From Streptomyces sp. WAC 01529 (GTDB lineage Bacteria > Actinomycetota > Actinomycetes > Streptomycetales > Streptomycetaceae), in the NCBI RefSeq assembly GCF_003945545.1, contig NZ_CP029617.1:2243001-2307000 (forward strand): a DNA stretch of 64,000 nt, read 5' to 3'. Position 1 is the first letter of the stretch. Every line of letters starts with the position of its first letter. The notes under the pieces are model-generated. The model was given only the letters and a program-made list of their open reading frames with translations, did no database searches and had not been told where the DNA came from. This document shows, piece after piece, positions 42,640 through 52,222 of this stretch. Both the position numbers and the translations under genes were made by a program.

Positions 42640-43773
42640 TCAGCTGTCGCGGGCCGCCCTGGCCAGCCTCGTGGCGGCGGAGGCCCGAGGGGTGCTGTCA
42701 CCCGGACGGCGCCGGGGATGCACCGCGTTGGCCAGCAGGATCAGGAACGTATCCGTGGCGCGGTCGAGGACGAGGGACGTTCCCGTGAAGCCCGTGTGGC
42801 CCGCCGCGCCGCGCCCCGCCAGTTCGCCCATGAACCACGGCTGGTCGATGCCGAAGCCGAGGCCGGAGCCGGTGAGCATCAGCTCGACGTGGTCGGGGCC
42901 GAGGATGCGGGCCCGGCCGTACGAGCCCCCGCACAGCAGGGTGCGGCAGAACACCGCCAGGTCACGGGCGGTGGAGAAGAGCCCCGCGTGCCCGGCCACA
43001 CCCCCCAGCGCCCAGGCGTTCTCGTCGTGGACGACCCCCCGCAGCATCCCCCGGTCCACCTTCGCCCAGGGCCTGCGCTGGTCCTCCGTCGCGGCGGCGT
43101 CCGCCCGCGGCCCGAAGCCGGTGTCGTCCATGCCGAGCGGCCCCGTGATGCCCTCGCGGACGAGGGCGTCGAGGCGGCGCCCGGTGAGCCGCTCCAGGAT
43201 GTGCTGGAGGAGCAGCATGTTCAGGTCGGAGTAGACGTACGAGCCCGGCTCGGTGACCGGCGACTCGGCGCGCAGGGCGGCGAGCCGGGAGGCGTCGTCG
43301 GGGCAGTCGTACAAGGGGAGTTCGGGCCGCAGCCCCGAGGTGTGCGTGAGGAGCTGCCGCACCGTGACGCCGTGCTCGGCGGCGCCCCGGAACTCGGGGA
43401 CGTACGCACCGACGGGCGCGTCGATGCCGAGCGTGCCGCGCTCCAGCTGCTGCACGGCGGCGACGGTCGTGAAGAGCTTGGTGAGCGAGGCCAGGTCGAA
43501 GGGCGTGTCCGTGCGCATCGGCACCTGCCACTCGCGGGGCAGCTCGACGCCCGTTTCGGCCTCCGGGTCGTACGAGGCGTAGCGGACCGCCCACCCCGCG
43601 GCGGCCTCGGCCGCGATGACCGGGCCACGGCCCACGGCCACCACCGCACCCGCGCACCAGGGCCGCGGCCCGCGCGGCAGCTCGCGCACGTCGGCGACGA
43701 GGCGGTCGATCTCGTCCGGGTCGAGGCCCGCCCGGGCCGGGGTGCCGGTGCGCAGGAGCCGGGGTGCGCTCAG
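42640..43773 (-). CDS. Serine hydrolase (beta-lactamase class C / PBP4* family), CTG start
   Basis: 377 residues. Active-site SxxK is SLTK (S96-K99), YxN is YSD (181-183), and the third motif is GHTGFTG near residue 315: the EstB/class C fold. No signal peptide, so a cytoplasmic esterase or amidase is likely. The only start that fits is CTG at 43773. It overlaps the upstream exporter stop as CTGA, and GGAGGAGG (43788-43781) sits 7 bases before it. The next in-frame candidate, GTG at 43689, lacks a ribosome site and would delete the conserved RTGTPARAGLDPDEIDRL. Coupled to the Bcr/CflA exporter. Confidence 0.82.
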   Translation of the reverse strand: MSAPRLLRTGTPARAGLDPDEIDRLVADVRELPRGPRPWCAGAVVAVGRGPVIAAEAAAGWAVRYASYDPEAETGVELPREWQVPMRTDTPFDLASLTKLFTTVAAVQQLERGTLGIDAPVGAYVPEFRGAAEHGVTVRQLLTHTSGLRPELPLYDCPDDASRLAALRAESPVTEPGSYVYSDLNMLLLQHILERLTGRRLDALVREGITGPLGMDDTGFGPRADAAATEDQRRPWAKVDRGMLRGVVHDENAWALGGVAGHAGLFSTARDLAVFCRTLLCGGSYGRARILGPDHVELMLTGSGLGFGIDQPWFMGELAGRGAAGHTGFTGTSLVLDRATDTFLILLANAVHPRRRPGDSTPRASAATRLARAARDS

Positions 43774-45059
43774 TGGTCCGCCTCCTCCGTGGGCGCGTGC
43801 CGCCAGGGTCGGCACAGTCCCACGAAGCAGGTGAGGGCCGCCAGCGCGCAGACCAGTTGGACGACGGCCATCGGGACGGCCGTGTCCTCGCCCGCGATGC
43901 CGACGAGCGGCGAGGCGATCGCGCCGATGAGGAAGGAGGAGGTGCCGAGCAGCGCGGAAGCGGAACCGGCGGCGTGCGGGGTGCGGGTGAGGGCGAGGGA
44001 CTGGGTGTTGGGCATGGCGAGGCCCATCGCCGACATCAGGACGAAGAGCCCGGCGGCGACGGGGAGGAGACCCACATCGCCGAAGACGCCGGCCGTCATG
44101 AGCAGGAGCGCCGTCGCGGCGACGGTGATGGCCGTCAGTCCGAAGGCGAGCGCCTTGTTGAGGCTGACGCGGCCGACGAGGATCTTGCCGTTGATCTGGC
44201 CGACGGCGATCAGGCCGACGGAGTTGACGCCGAAGAGGAGGCTGAAGGTCTGCGGGGAGGCGCCGTAGATCTCCTGGATCACGAAGGGCGAGGCGGAGAT
44301 GTACGCGAAGAGCGCGGCGAACGCGAAACCGCCCGTGATCATGTAGCCGGTGAAGACGCGGTCGGCGAGGAGCGCGCGCATGGTCCGCAGCGCCTCCAGC
44401 GTGCCGCCGCCGTGCCGCTTCTCCGGCGCGAGAGTCTCGGGCAGGCGCCGCCACACCAGGAGGGTCAGCGCGATGCCGACGCCGGTGAGGACGGCGAAGA
44501 TGCCGCGCCAGTCGGTGAAGCGCAGGACCTGGCCGCCGATGAGGGGCGCGACGACGGGGGCGACGCCGGAGATCAGCATCAGGGTGGAGAAGAAGCGGGC
44601 CATCTCCACGCCGTCGTACAGGTCGCGGACGACCGCGCGGGCGATGACGATGCCCGCCGCGCCCGCGAGGCCCTGGAGCAGGCGGAAGCCGATGAGGAGT
44701 TCCGCGGTGGGGGCGAAGGCGCAGGTCGCGGTGGCGAGGACGTAGACGAGCAGGCCGATGAGGAGCGGGCGGCGCCGTCCCCACTTGTCGCTCATCGGGC
44801 CGACGACGAGCTGGCCGAGGGCCATGCCGAGCAGGCAGGCCGTCAGGGTCAGCTGCACGGTCGCGGCGGGCGCGTGCAGGGCGTCGGTGACCTCCGGCAG
44901 CGCCGGCAGGTACATGTCCATGGAGAGCGGGGGGACGGCCGTGAGGCCGCCGAGCACGAGGGTGACGAGGGCCCCGGTGCGGCGGAGGGCGGCGGGGCTC
45001 GCGGGGCCCGCCGCCTTCGGTATGTGGTGCTCTTCCGTTGTCCGCCCGCGCTCAGGCAT
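43770..45059 (-). CDS. Bcr/CflA-family multidrug MFS exporter
   Basis: 429 residues, 12 TM helices. DHA1 Bcr/CflA signatures: PLSMDMYLPALPEVTDAL in TM1, GQLVVGPMSDKWGRRRPLL (motif A) and FRLLQGLAGAAGIVIARAVVRD (motif around TM4). The N-terminal ~35 residues are cytoplasmic. ATG at 45059 follows GGAAGGGG; a longer frame to 45125 is less likely. Translationally coupled to the serine hydrolase gene, suggesting that export and hydrolysis act on related compounds, though this is inference. Confidence 0.9.
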   Translation of the reverse strand: MPERGRTTEEHHIPKAAGPASPAALRRTGALVTLVLGGLTAVPPLSMDMYLPALPEVTDALHAPAATVQLTLTACLLGMALGQLVVGPMSDKWGRRRPLLIGLLVYVLATATCAFAPTAELLIGFRLLQGLAGAAGIVIARAVVRDLYDGVEMARFFSTLMLISGVAPVVAPLIGGQVLRFTDWRGIFAVLTGVGIALTLLVWRRLPETLAPEKRHGGGTLEALRTMRALLADRVFTGYMITGGFAFAALFAYISASPFVIQEIYGASPQTFSLLFGVNSVGLIAVGQINGKILVGRVSLNKALAFGLTAITVAATALLLMTAGVFGDVGLLPVAAGLFVLMSAMGLAMPNTQSLALTRTPHAAGSASALLGTSSFLIGAIASPLVGIAGEDTAVPMAVVQLVCALAALTCFVGLCRPWRHAPTEEADH

Positions 45060-45183
45060 GCCGCCCCTTCCGTGGATCGATGCGCCGTCCATGGTCGCAG
45101 GTCGAGTGACGGCCCGGGGCCTCACTCGTTTGGCTCATCGCCGGGCAGATCTTACGGGCCCCGGCTTCGCGCGAGAAGCGGAG

Positions 45184-46560
45184 TTGCGTGCCATCGCGGA
45201 GATACGTGTCATTCACACCTACAAGTTCGTGCTGTCCGTCCTCATCGGGCTCGCCACGCTGGCATTCACCGTGCCCGCGCCGGACGATTCACCGGTCGGC
45301 GCGGAGTGCCGTGACACGACGCTGGTCGGTGTGGCGCACCAGGATGACGACCTCTTGTTCATCAATCCGGCGATCGCCGAGGACTTCGGGAAAGGGAAGT
45401 GCCTCCGCGTCGTGTACGTGACCGCGGGCGACGCCCATCTGGAATGGTCGGGCGGGTATGCCGTCCGCCGCGAATGGGGCGTACAGCAGGCGTACAGCGC
45501 TCTCGCCGGTATGCCGATGCGGCCGGGCGCGCCCAGCCCTTGGGAGTACGCGCCCGTGAAGGCGGGCGGGCGGACCCTGCACGGTGTGCGTCTGGACACC
45601 GGACCGCCGGGGCCCGACATCCGGCTGCTCTTCCTGCGGCTGCCCGACGGGGGCTGGAGCCAGGAATCGTCGCGGCGCCACAGCCTGCTCGCCCTCTTCC
45701 GGTCGAGGGTCCATTCGCTCGGCGCGGTGGACGGCTCCGCGCGTTACACGGAATCGGATCTGGTCGCCACCCTGGCCGCCCTCATCAGGCGTTTTCGGCC
45801 CGACACCGTCCGCACCCTGGACTTCGCCAACACCACGCTGAAGTCCTCCGGCGAGGAATGGGCCGACCACAGCGATCACGCGATCACCGCGCGCTATTTC
45901 CGTCTCGCGACCCTCCGCGCCCGAATGGAATCAGACCCTCCTCGACTGACCGGATACGAGGGATATGGGAATGCGCTGCGTCCGCCCAATCTCAGTGCCG
46001 CCCGAACCGCCCACAAAAGGGCCATTTTCGAGCATTACTACATTCATGACGAGAGGCTGGTGAACCGCTGCCCCGGACATTACTGCGCGCCCACCAGAAA
46101 GGCGGCAGATCATTACATCCGGTGGCTCGAAAGGAATTATCCGCGCCGCACACCCGTCGCCCGCCCCGGCACCATCGTCTCCTGGATCGGCTCCACGGAT
46201 TCCGGATTCACCGAGGCCGACCTCTGTCTGACCGGGGACGGCGGTGAGCACGGCGGCGAGATCCGCACCGCCCCTTGCACCGGTGCGCCCCAGCAACGGT
46301 GGCGCCTCGCGGACGGCCTGCTGCGGGCCGGGAGCGCGGGCGGCGGTCACCGATGCGTACGGGCCGAGGGCTCGGCCGTCGTCCTCGCGCCCTGCACCGG
46401 CGCACCTGCCGCCTGGTGGCTGGTCACGCGGTGGGGGCAGCTGCGTACCGCGGGCCGCTGCCTGACCCAGGACGATCCGCTGCGGCCGCACCCCCGGTTG
46501 CGGCTGGCCGCCTGCACCACGAAAGACCCCGGGCAGCGCTGGTTCACGCAATTCCCTTGA
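45184..46560 (+). CDS. Secreted PIG-L deacetylase with ricin-type lectin domain
   Basis: 458 residues. Signal/anchor segment YKFVLSVLIGLATLAFTVPAP. The PIG-L (LmbE) domain (about 40-310) has the zinc motif AHQDDDLLF (usual form AHPDDE), RVVYVTAGD and a later DHSDHAITARYF with the further His ligand. The C-terminal ~120 residues form a ricin-B trefoil (CLTGDGGEHGGEIRTAPCTGAPQQRW repeats, in outline). It would N-deacetylate a sugar or glycan outside the cell. TTG at 45184 is the best start I see; GTG at 45229 would still keep most of the signal. Followed by a glycosyltransferase, so a surface-glycan role is possible. Confidence 0.82.
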   Translation: MRAIAEIRVIHTYKFVLSVLIGLATLAFTVPAPDDSPVGAECRDTTLVGVAHQDDDLLFINPAIAEDFGKGKCLRVVYVTAGDAHLEWSGGYAVRREWGVQQAYSALAGMPMRPGAPSPWEYAPVKAGGRTLHGVRLDTGPPGPDIRLLFLRLPDGGWSQESSRRHSLLALFRSRVHSLGAVDGSARYTESDLVATLAALIRRFRPDTVRTLDFANTTLKSSGEEWADHSDHAITARYFRLATLRARMESDPPRLTGYEGYGNALRPPNLSAARTAHKRAIFEHYYIHDERLVNRCPGHYCAPTRKAADHYIRWLERNYPRRTPVARPGTIVSWIGSTDSGFTEADLCLTGDGGEHGGEIRTAPCTGAPQQRWRLADGLLRAGSAGGGHRCVRAEGSAVVLAPCTGAPAAWWLVTRWGQLRTAGRCLTQDDPLRPHPRLRLAACTTKDPGQRWFTQFP

Positions 46561-46701
46561 CGCCGGGGCGAGTCAACGCGGCGACCGCCCGTTCACCGTA
46601 CGGAGTGGCCATCACGCCCCCACGCGTGTGCTCACCGGAAAATCCGCCAAGACATGGAAAAGTGGGCTTCCCAGACAAATTGCCGATCCGGACAAGGCAC
46701 G

Positions 46702-48981
46702 ATGAAAATCTCCTTTCTGCTGCAGAACGCATATGGAATCGGTGGCACCGTCCGCGCCACCTTCAATTCCGCCGGTGCCCTCGCCGAGCGCCATGACGTT
46801 GAAATTGTCAGCGTCTGGCGGACGCACGACAGGCCCAGTCTGCCGCTCAGCGGAAAGGTCCGGCTGCGGCCGCTGATCGACAAGCGCCCGCACGCGCCGC
46901 GCAACGACCTCGGCAGCGCACTCCTTGGCGGGCCGACGGCGTGCGTCCCGCGCGTCGAGGCGCACGGCGCCGGTTTCGACGCGCTCACCGACCGGCGGGT
47001 GGCCCGTTTCCTCGGCCGTACGGACGCCGACGTGGTGGTGGCCACCAGGCCGGGCCTGGTGGTCTACCTCGCGGAGTTCGGCCGCGGCCACTATCTGCGG
47101 ATCGGCCAGGAGCACCGCGTCTACGGCACCCACGAGCCCGGCATCCGCGCCGCGCAGGACGCGGCCATCGCCTCGCTGGACGCGCACACCACCGTCACGG
47201 AGGCGGACGCCGTCACGCACCGCCGGGAACTGGCCGCCACGGGCACCCCGATCGTGTCCATCCCCAACTCCTCGCCGCCACCCGGCACCACCGCGTCGGA
47301 CGGCACGGCCCCGCTGGTCATCGCCGGTGGACGCCTCATCCCGGTGAAGCGGTACGGCCTGCTCGTGGACGCCTTCGCCACCGTGGCCGCCGCGCACCCG
47401 CACTGGAAGCTGCGGATCTACGGACGCGGCCCCAAGCACTCCGCGCTGCGCGCCCGCATCGACGAACTGGGGCTGAGCGACCACGTGTTCCTGATGGGCG
47501 CCACCCCCTCCCTCGCCACCGAGTGGGCCAAGGGGGCGATCGCCGCCGTCACCTCCCGCGAGGAGTCGTTCGGCATGACCATCGTGGAGGCCATGCAGTG
47601 CGGCACGCCCGTCGTCGCCACCGACTGCCCCCACGGGCCCGCCGAGATCATCCGGGACGGCGAGGACGGGCTGCTCGTCCGCTCGGGCGACAGCGCCGCC
47701 GTCGCCCGAGGGCTCCTCACGCTCATCGAGGACGCGGACCTGCGCCGCGCCATGGGCAGCGCCGCCCGCCGCAGCGCCGAGCGGTACGCGCCGGACCACA
47801 TCGCCCGCCGCTACGAGGAGCTGATCGCCGACCTGCGCGCCGCCTCCCCGCCCGCCCCGGCCCCTCTCGACCTGCGCGTGGCCGCCGGTGTCAGGCGCGC
47901 CGGAGCCGCCACGCGCCGGGCGCTCGGGCGGACCGTGCGCAAGGTGGGGCGCGGGCGCGCGGCGCGGCTCGGCCCGCTGCGGCCGAGGTCGGCCTGTTCC
48001 GTGAACGCCGCCGGCGATGTCGTCGTACGGCTGGAGCGCGCCGGGATGCGGGGCAGCGCGTTCACGCTGACCGCGACGCGGCGCGGCACCGAAGGCCGGG
48101 GCGAGGATCTGCTCGCGGTTCCCCTGCGCGGGCCCGAGACCGACGGGGCCCCGTGGACGGCCGTGCTGGAACGCCGTGCCCACCGGCTCGCCGAGGGCCG
48201 CTGGGACTTCCATGTCGTCCGGTCGGACGACGGCGTACGGCGCCGCGTGGCGTGCACGACCGTCGAACAGCGCGACCTGCTGGGCCTCGCGGCCCTGCCG
48301 GGGACGCCGTTCGGCTGGTGGATCCCCTATCCGACCGTCAAGAACAACCTCTCCCTGCGCACATGGCACCGCCCCGCGCACGCCGAGGCCCACACGCTGA
48401 CGGCCGACGCGGCGTCGTGCGCGGTGGAAGGCACGCTGTACGGCGCGGAGTTCGCCCACGAGGAGCGCCCCCGCCTCCTCGCCGTACCGCGCCGGAATCC
48501 CGCCTCCGCCTTCGAGACCGACGTGACGACGTGCGGGCCCGACCGCTTCCGCTTCCGCGTGCCCTACACCCGGCTCCTTGACGCCGGTGACGGAGAGCCG
48601 GAGACCTGGGAGCTGGCCCTGCGGCTCTCCCCCGGTGCCGAGCCGGTGCGGGTGGCGCGCGTCATCGGCGATGTCGTCGACCGCAAGCGGACGGACGTGT
48701 ATCCGGCCGCCGAGTACCCGTATCCGGCTGCCGGGACGCCCGGCGGCCGGGCCGGTGCCACCGCCTCCGTGCGTCCCTTCTTCACCGCGGACAACGATCT
48801 GGCGCTGGCTCTCAGGACGCCGGAGGCCGCCGACGGCGGCTACGCGGGCCGCAGCCCCGGGTCGCCCGACTCGGTCACGAAGGACGCCGCGGTCTTGATG
48901 GGGGCACCCGGCGTCGTGACCGCCGAGACCGTCTTGAAGTCGGCGCGCGCCTCGTCCCGGCCGAGGCCGACCGTCACGTAG
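46702..48981 (+). CDS. GT4-like glycosyltransferase with C-terminal accessory region
   Basis: 759 residues. The GT-B fold (about 1-390) begins MKISFLLQNAYGIGGTVRATFNSA. It carries the donor-side motif LVIAGGRLIPVKRYGLLVDAF and the E-x7-E motif in ESFGMTIVEAMQCGTPVVATDC. Residues 390-700 form a beta-rich region without a family name that I can give, seen in Streptomyces glycosyltransferases of this type. ATG at 46702 fits the fold; 46654 is an upstream alternative. The last ~47 codons are antisense to the end of phoD, a 142-base tail overlap, and look like read-through sequence, not conserved protein. Confidence 0.85.
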   Translation: MKISFLLQNAYGIGGTVRATFNSAGALAERHDVEIVSVWRTHDRPSLPLSGKVRLRPLIDKRPHAPRNDLGSALLGGPTACVPRVEAHGAGFDALTDRRVARFLGRTDADVVVATRPGLVVYLAEFGRGHYLRIGQEHRVYGTHEPGIRAAQDAAIASLDAHTTVTEADAVTHRRELAATGTPIVSIPNSSPPPGTTASDGTAPLVIAGGRLIPVKRYGLLVDAFATVAAAHPHWKLRIYGRGPKHSALRARIDELGLSDHVFLMGATPSLATEWAKGAIAAVTSREESFGMTIVEAMQCGTPVVATDCPHGPAEIIRDGEDGLLVRSGDSAAVARGLLTLIEDADLRRAMGSAARRSAERYAPDHIARRYEELIADLRAASPPAPAPLDLRVAAGVRRAGAATRRALGRTVRKVGRGRAARLGPLRPRSACSVNAAGDVVVRLERAGMRGSAFTLTATRRGTEGRGEDLLAVPLRGPETDGAPWTAVLERRAHRLAEGRWDFHVVRSDDGVRRRVACTTVEQRDLLGLAALPGTPFGWWIPYPTVKNNLSLRTWHRPAHAEAHTLTADAASCAVEGTLYGAEFAHEERPRLLAVPRRNPASAFETDVTTCGPDRFRFRVPYTRLLDAGDGEPETWELALRLSPGAEPVRVARVIGDVVDRKRTDVYPAAEYPYPAAGTPGGRAGATASVRPFFTADNDLALALRTPEAADGGYAGRSPGSPDSVTKDAAVLMGAPGVVTAETVLKSARASSRPRPTVT

Positions 48982-50474
48982 CCCCGCCGCCCGTTGTAGA
49001 ACTTCAGGTGCGGGTTGGCCTTGGTGTACGTGTCCCAGTTGGCCGGCTTGTCCGCGCCGTCCTTGCCGCTCGCGATGGACGTCGCGACGATCTCCGTGCC
49101 CACGGTCCTCGACGAGGGGTCGTCGAAGTCGGCCTTGATGTCGAAGGCGTAGCCGACGTGCACGTCTCCGGTGAGGACCATGAGGTTGTCGAGGCCGGCC
49201 GCCTTCGCGCCCGCGAGGACCCGCTTGCGGGAGGCGCGGTAGCCGTCCCAGGCGTCCATGGAGAGCTTGGCCTGCGCGGTGAGGTCCAGCTTGCGCTGGG
49301 AGAAGGTGACCTGCTGCGGGACCACGTTCCACAGCGCGCGCGAGCGGCGCCAGCCGTCGAGGAGCCAGCGCTCCTGGGTGGCGCCGGTGATGGTGCGCCT
49401 CGGGTCGTCCGACTCGGGTCCCGGGGCGTGCGCCTTGTCGCCGTACGCCTGGTCGGAGCGGTACTGGCGGGTGTCGAGGATGTCGAACTGGGCGAGGCGG
49501 CCCCAGACCAGGCGCCGGTAGAGCTGCGCGTCGGGGCCCTTGGGCAGCTGCGGGCGGCGCAGCGGGAGGTTCTCCCAGTACGCGCGGTAGGCGGAGGCGC
49601 GGCGCAGCAGGAACTCGGCGGGCGGGTTGCCGTTCTCGTCGATGTCGTCGGCGTAGTTGTTCTCGGTCTCGTGGTCGTCCCAGGTGACGACGAAGGGGTG
49701 CGCGGCGTGGGCGGCGCGCAGGTCGGGGTCGGACTTGTAGAGGGCGTACCGCAGGCGGTAGTCCTCCAGGGTCTGGGTCTCCTTGTTGTAGTGGGCGGGC
49801 AGCGTCCGGTCGGTGTAGTTGCGTGCGCCGCCGGTCGCGTTGACCGCGTACTCGTAGAGGTAGTCGCCGAGGTGGAAGACGACGTCGACGTCATCCTGCG
49901 CGAGGTGCTTGTACGCGGTGAAGTAGCCGTCGTGGTACGCCTGGCAGGAGACCGCGGCGAGGGTCAGGGACCCGGGGCGGCTGCCCGGCGCGGGGGCGGT
50001 GCGGGTGCGGCCGGTGGCGCTGGTCCACTGACCCGCGCGGAAGCGGAAGTAGTAGCGGCGGCCCGCGTCCAGGTGGTCGACCTCGACGTGCACGGTGTGG
50101 TTGTACTCGGGGTGCGCGGTGGTGACGCCGCGTCTGGCGACGCGCCGGAAGCGGGCGTCGTGGGCGAGTTCCCAGTGGACGGTGACGCGCTCCTTGGGCA
50201 GGCCGCCGCCGGGCTCGTAGGGGGCGGGGGCGAGGCGGGTCCACAGCAGGACCGAGGAGGGCAGCGGGTCCCCGGAGGCGACGCCGAGGGTGAAGGGGTT
50301 CTCCTTGATGCGGCGGGCGTCCAGCTCGGCGGCGCCCGCGACGCCCGCGGTCGGCAGGTTGGTGGCGAAGGCGAGCGTGGCGGCGGCACCGGTGACGGTG
50401 AGGAAACGGCGGCGCCCCAGGTGCTGGGCGGCGGCCCGGAGTTCGGGTGCGTGCTGCTGGGCTGCGGGTGTCAT
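48840..50474 (-). CDS. phoD: PhoD-family alkaline phosphatase/phosphodiesterase, Tat-exported
   Basis: 544 residues. Twin-arginine signal [19 protein letters not shown]. The PhoD metallophosphatase core follows: [53 protein letters not shown] and [14 protein letters not shown] supply the Ca/Fe ligands. The N-terminal Ig-like PhoD_N domain spans about 55-150. Releases phosphate from phosphoesters outside the cell. I looked for a PHO box upstream and did not see clear GTTCACC repeats. A perfect inverted repeat overlaps the ribosome-site region. Confidence 0.94.
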   Translation of the reverse strand: MTPAAQQHAPELRAAAQHLGRRRFLTVTGAAATLAFATNLPTAGVAGAAELDARRIKENPFTLGVASGDPLPSSVLLWTRLAPAPYEPGGGLPKERVTVHWELAHDARFRRVARRGVTTAHPEYNHTVHVEVDHLDAGRRYYFRFRAGQWTSATGRTRTAPAPGSRPGSLTLAAVSCQAYHDGYFTAYKHLAQDDVDVVFHLGDYLYEYAVNATGGARNYTDRTLPAHYNKETQTLEDYRLRYALYKSDPDLRAAHAAHPFVVTWDDHETENNYADDIDENGNPPAEFLLRRASAYRAYWENLPLRRPQLPKGPDAQLYRRLVWGRLAQFDILDTRQYRSDQAYGDKAHAPGPESDDPRRTITGATQERWLLDGWRRSRALWNVVPQQVTFSQRKLDLTAQAKLSMDAWDGYRASRKRVLAGAKAAGLDNLMVLTGDVHVGYAFDIKADFDDPSSRTVGTEIVATSIASGKDGADKPANWDTYTKANPHLKFYNGRRGYVTVGLGRDEARADFKTVSAVTTPGAPIKTAASFVTESGDPGLRPA

Positions 50475-50482
50475 GTGGCCCT

Positions 50483-50505
50483 CCCCTGACGATTGGTGTC
50501 AGGGG
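50483..50505. promoter_or_regulatory. Perfect 8-bp inverted repeat at the phoD ribosome site
   Basis: CCCCTGAC (50483-50490), spacer GATTGGT, GTCAGGGG (50498-50505). On the phoD strand its 3' arm is part of GGGGAGGG, the ribosome site just before the ATG at 50474. It could be a translation-blocking hairpin or a dimeric operator. Confidence 0.6.
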
Positions 50506-50607
50506 CATGTAAGTGGCGGGGGACGTCCTGCGCCTGTCACGTACACAACAGCCATATGGCGGTCGGATGATGTCCACGTGCCCGCGCCTCCCGTACGCTG
50601 CGGGGCC

Positions 50608-51570
50608 ATGAACGCTGAGCGAACTGCCTCATCGAACGCGGCCGGGACCGAGGGGGAGACGGCGGTGAGGACCGTCGGGGACGGTTCCGTCGGCAGCACC
50701 GTGGAGGCCGACCCGGAGGGGGTCACGGCGGGGGTGGCGAGGACCGCCGTGGTCGCCGCCGCGGAGAGCGTCGTGGAGACCGCCGCGGAGCACCTCGCCG
50801 AGCCCGCCGCGCCGGACTCCCCCAGGGTCGCCCTGGTGACCGGGGCCGGTTCCGGGATCGGCCGTGCCGTCACCCTCGAACTGCTCGCCGCCGGCTGGTC
50901 GGTGGCGCTCGCGGGCCGCCGCCTGGAGACCCTGGAGGAGACGGCCTCCCTCGCCCCCCTCAAGGGCGAGGCCCCCCTGTGCGTACGGACCGACGTGTCG
51001 AACCCGGAGGACGTGGCGGCGCTCTTCGGCGCCGTGCGCGAGCGGTTCGGACGCCTCGACCTGCTCTTCAACAACGCCGGCACGTTCGGCCCGGGCGGCG
51101 TCCCCGTCGAGGACCTTCCCTACGACGCCTGGCGCCACGTCGTCGACGTCAACCTCAACGGCGCCTTCCTGTGCGCGCAGGCCGCCTTCCGGCAGATGAA
51201 GGAGCAGGACCCGCGGGGCGGACGGATCATCAACAACGGCTCGATCGCGGCACACACGCCGCGTCCCAACTCGGTCGCGTACACGGCCACGAAGCACGCG
51301 CTGACCGGCCTGACCAAGTCACTCTCCCTGGACGGGCGCCCCTACCGGATCGCCGTCGGGCAGATCGACATCGGCAACGCCGCGACCGACATGACCGAGC
51401 GCATGCAGTCCGGCATCCTCCAGGCCAACGGCCAGTTGGCGAGCGAGCCGGTGATGGACGTGGCCGACGTGGCGCGGACGGTGCGGCACATGGCGGAGCT
51501 GCCGCTGGAGGCGAACGTGCAGTTCGCGACCGTGCTCGCGACCAACATGCCGTACATCGGGCGGGGTTGA
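50608..51570 (+). CDS. Short-chain dehydrogenase/reductase with N-terminal extension
   Basis: 320 residues. Classical SDR core from about residue 70: [15 protein letters not shown] (NAD(P) site), FNNAGTFG, catalytic NNGSIAAH (Ser) and YTATKHA (Tyr/Lys). Residues 1-70 are an Ala/Val/Glu/Thr-rich stretch absent from ordinary SDRs. The ATG at 50608 has no good ribosome site, and no better start is present near the core. The extension may be real or the start may be wrong. Substrate unknown. Confidence 0.82.
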   Translation: MNAERTASSNAAGTEGETAVRTVGDGSVGSTVEADPEGVTAGVARTAVVAAAESVVETAAEHLAEPAAPDSPRVALVTGAGSGIGRAVTLELLAAGWSVALAGRRLETLEETASLAPLKGEAPLCVRTDVSNPEDVAALFGAVRERFGRLDLLFNNAGTFGPGGVPVEDLPYDAWRHVVDVNLNGAFLCAQAAFRQMKEQDPRGGRIINNGSIAAHTPRPNSVAYTATKHALTGLTKSLSLDGRPYRIAVGQIDIGNAATDMTERMQSGILQANGQLASEPVMDVADVARTVRHMAELPLEANVQFATVLATNMPYIGRG

Positions 51571-51708
51571 GACCTGCGGAGTGCCAGGGCGGGATCAGGG
51601 CGGGGCCGGGATCTCCCCAAGTGGAATCGGAGGTACCGCCTCAAGGCGGGCGCAGGCGCCCCGTATGCTCAGCTCCTCTCCACGAGAACTTCACACTGGG
51701 AGCACTCC

Positions 51709-52179
51709 TTGCGCATACGCACCATGGCCCCCGCGGCGCTCGCCGCCACCGCCCTCTCGGCCTCCCTGCTCGCCGCGTCGCCCGCCTCCGCGGCGACCGC
51801 GCGCCACCAGGGCGGGCTGCACCTCGGCACCATCCAGTACGACAGCCCGGGCCGGGACACCCGCTCGAACTCCTCGCTGAACGCGGAGTGGGTGAACATC
51901 CACAACAGCACGCGGTCCGCGATCCAGCTCAAGGGCTACAAGCTCAAGGACGAGACCGGCTACACGTACACCTTCGGCAGCTACAACATCGGCGCGGGCA
52001 AGACCGTCAAGGTCCGCACGGGCCAGGGCACCAACGCCTCGGGCGTGCGCTACTGGGGCCAGAGCAACTACGTCTGGAACAACACCAGCGACAAGGCGCG
52101 CCTGCTCAAGCCGAGCGGTTCGCTCCAGGACTCCTGCTCGTGGACGACGAGCGACGACGGGACCAAGAGCTGCCACTGA
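51709..52179 (+). CDS. Secreted lamin-tail-domain (LTD) protein
   Basis: 156 residues from a TTG start with GGGAG upstream. Signal peptide MAPAALAATALSASLLAASPASA. The mature protein is essentially one Ig-like LTD domain: LNAEWVNIHNSTRSAIQLKGYKLKDETGYTYTFG, then the GAGKTVKVRTGQG and YVWNNTSDKARLL strands that define bacterial LTDs. Two Cys near the end (SCSWTTSDDGTKSC) likely pair. Small free-standing LTD proteins are common in Streptomyces; role unknown, perhaps surface or DNA-associated binding. Confidence 0.87.
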   Translation: MRIRTMAPAALAATALSASLLAASPASAATARHQGGLHLGTIQYDSPGRDTRSNSSLNAEWVNIHNSTRSAIQLKGYKLKDETGYTYTFGSYNIGAGKTVKVRTGQGTNASGVRYWGQSNYVWNNTSDKARLLKPSGSLQDSCSWTTSDDGTKSCH

Positions 52180-52190
52180 CCGGCGCCGGC

Positions 52191-52222
52191 CGCCTCCGAG
52201 GGTGCTTCGGGGCCTGGAGGCG
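52191..52222. terminator. Hairpin between convergent LTD and SnoaL-like genes
   Basis: CGCCTCC (52191-52197) pairs with GGAGGCG (52216-52222), with further G/C pairing in the loop. It lies 11 bases after the LTD stop and abuts the stop of the convergent gene. No T-run. Confidence 0.45.

Noticed and set aside
46654-46701. Earlier start for the glycosyltransferase
   Set aside because: The extra 16 residues (MEKWASQTN...) precede the first strand MKISFLLQN and lack a ribosome site.
50475-50607. PHO box upstream of phoD
   Set aside because: No pair of GTTCACC-like direct repeats at the proper spacing was found.
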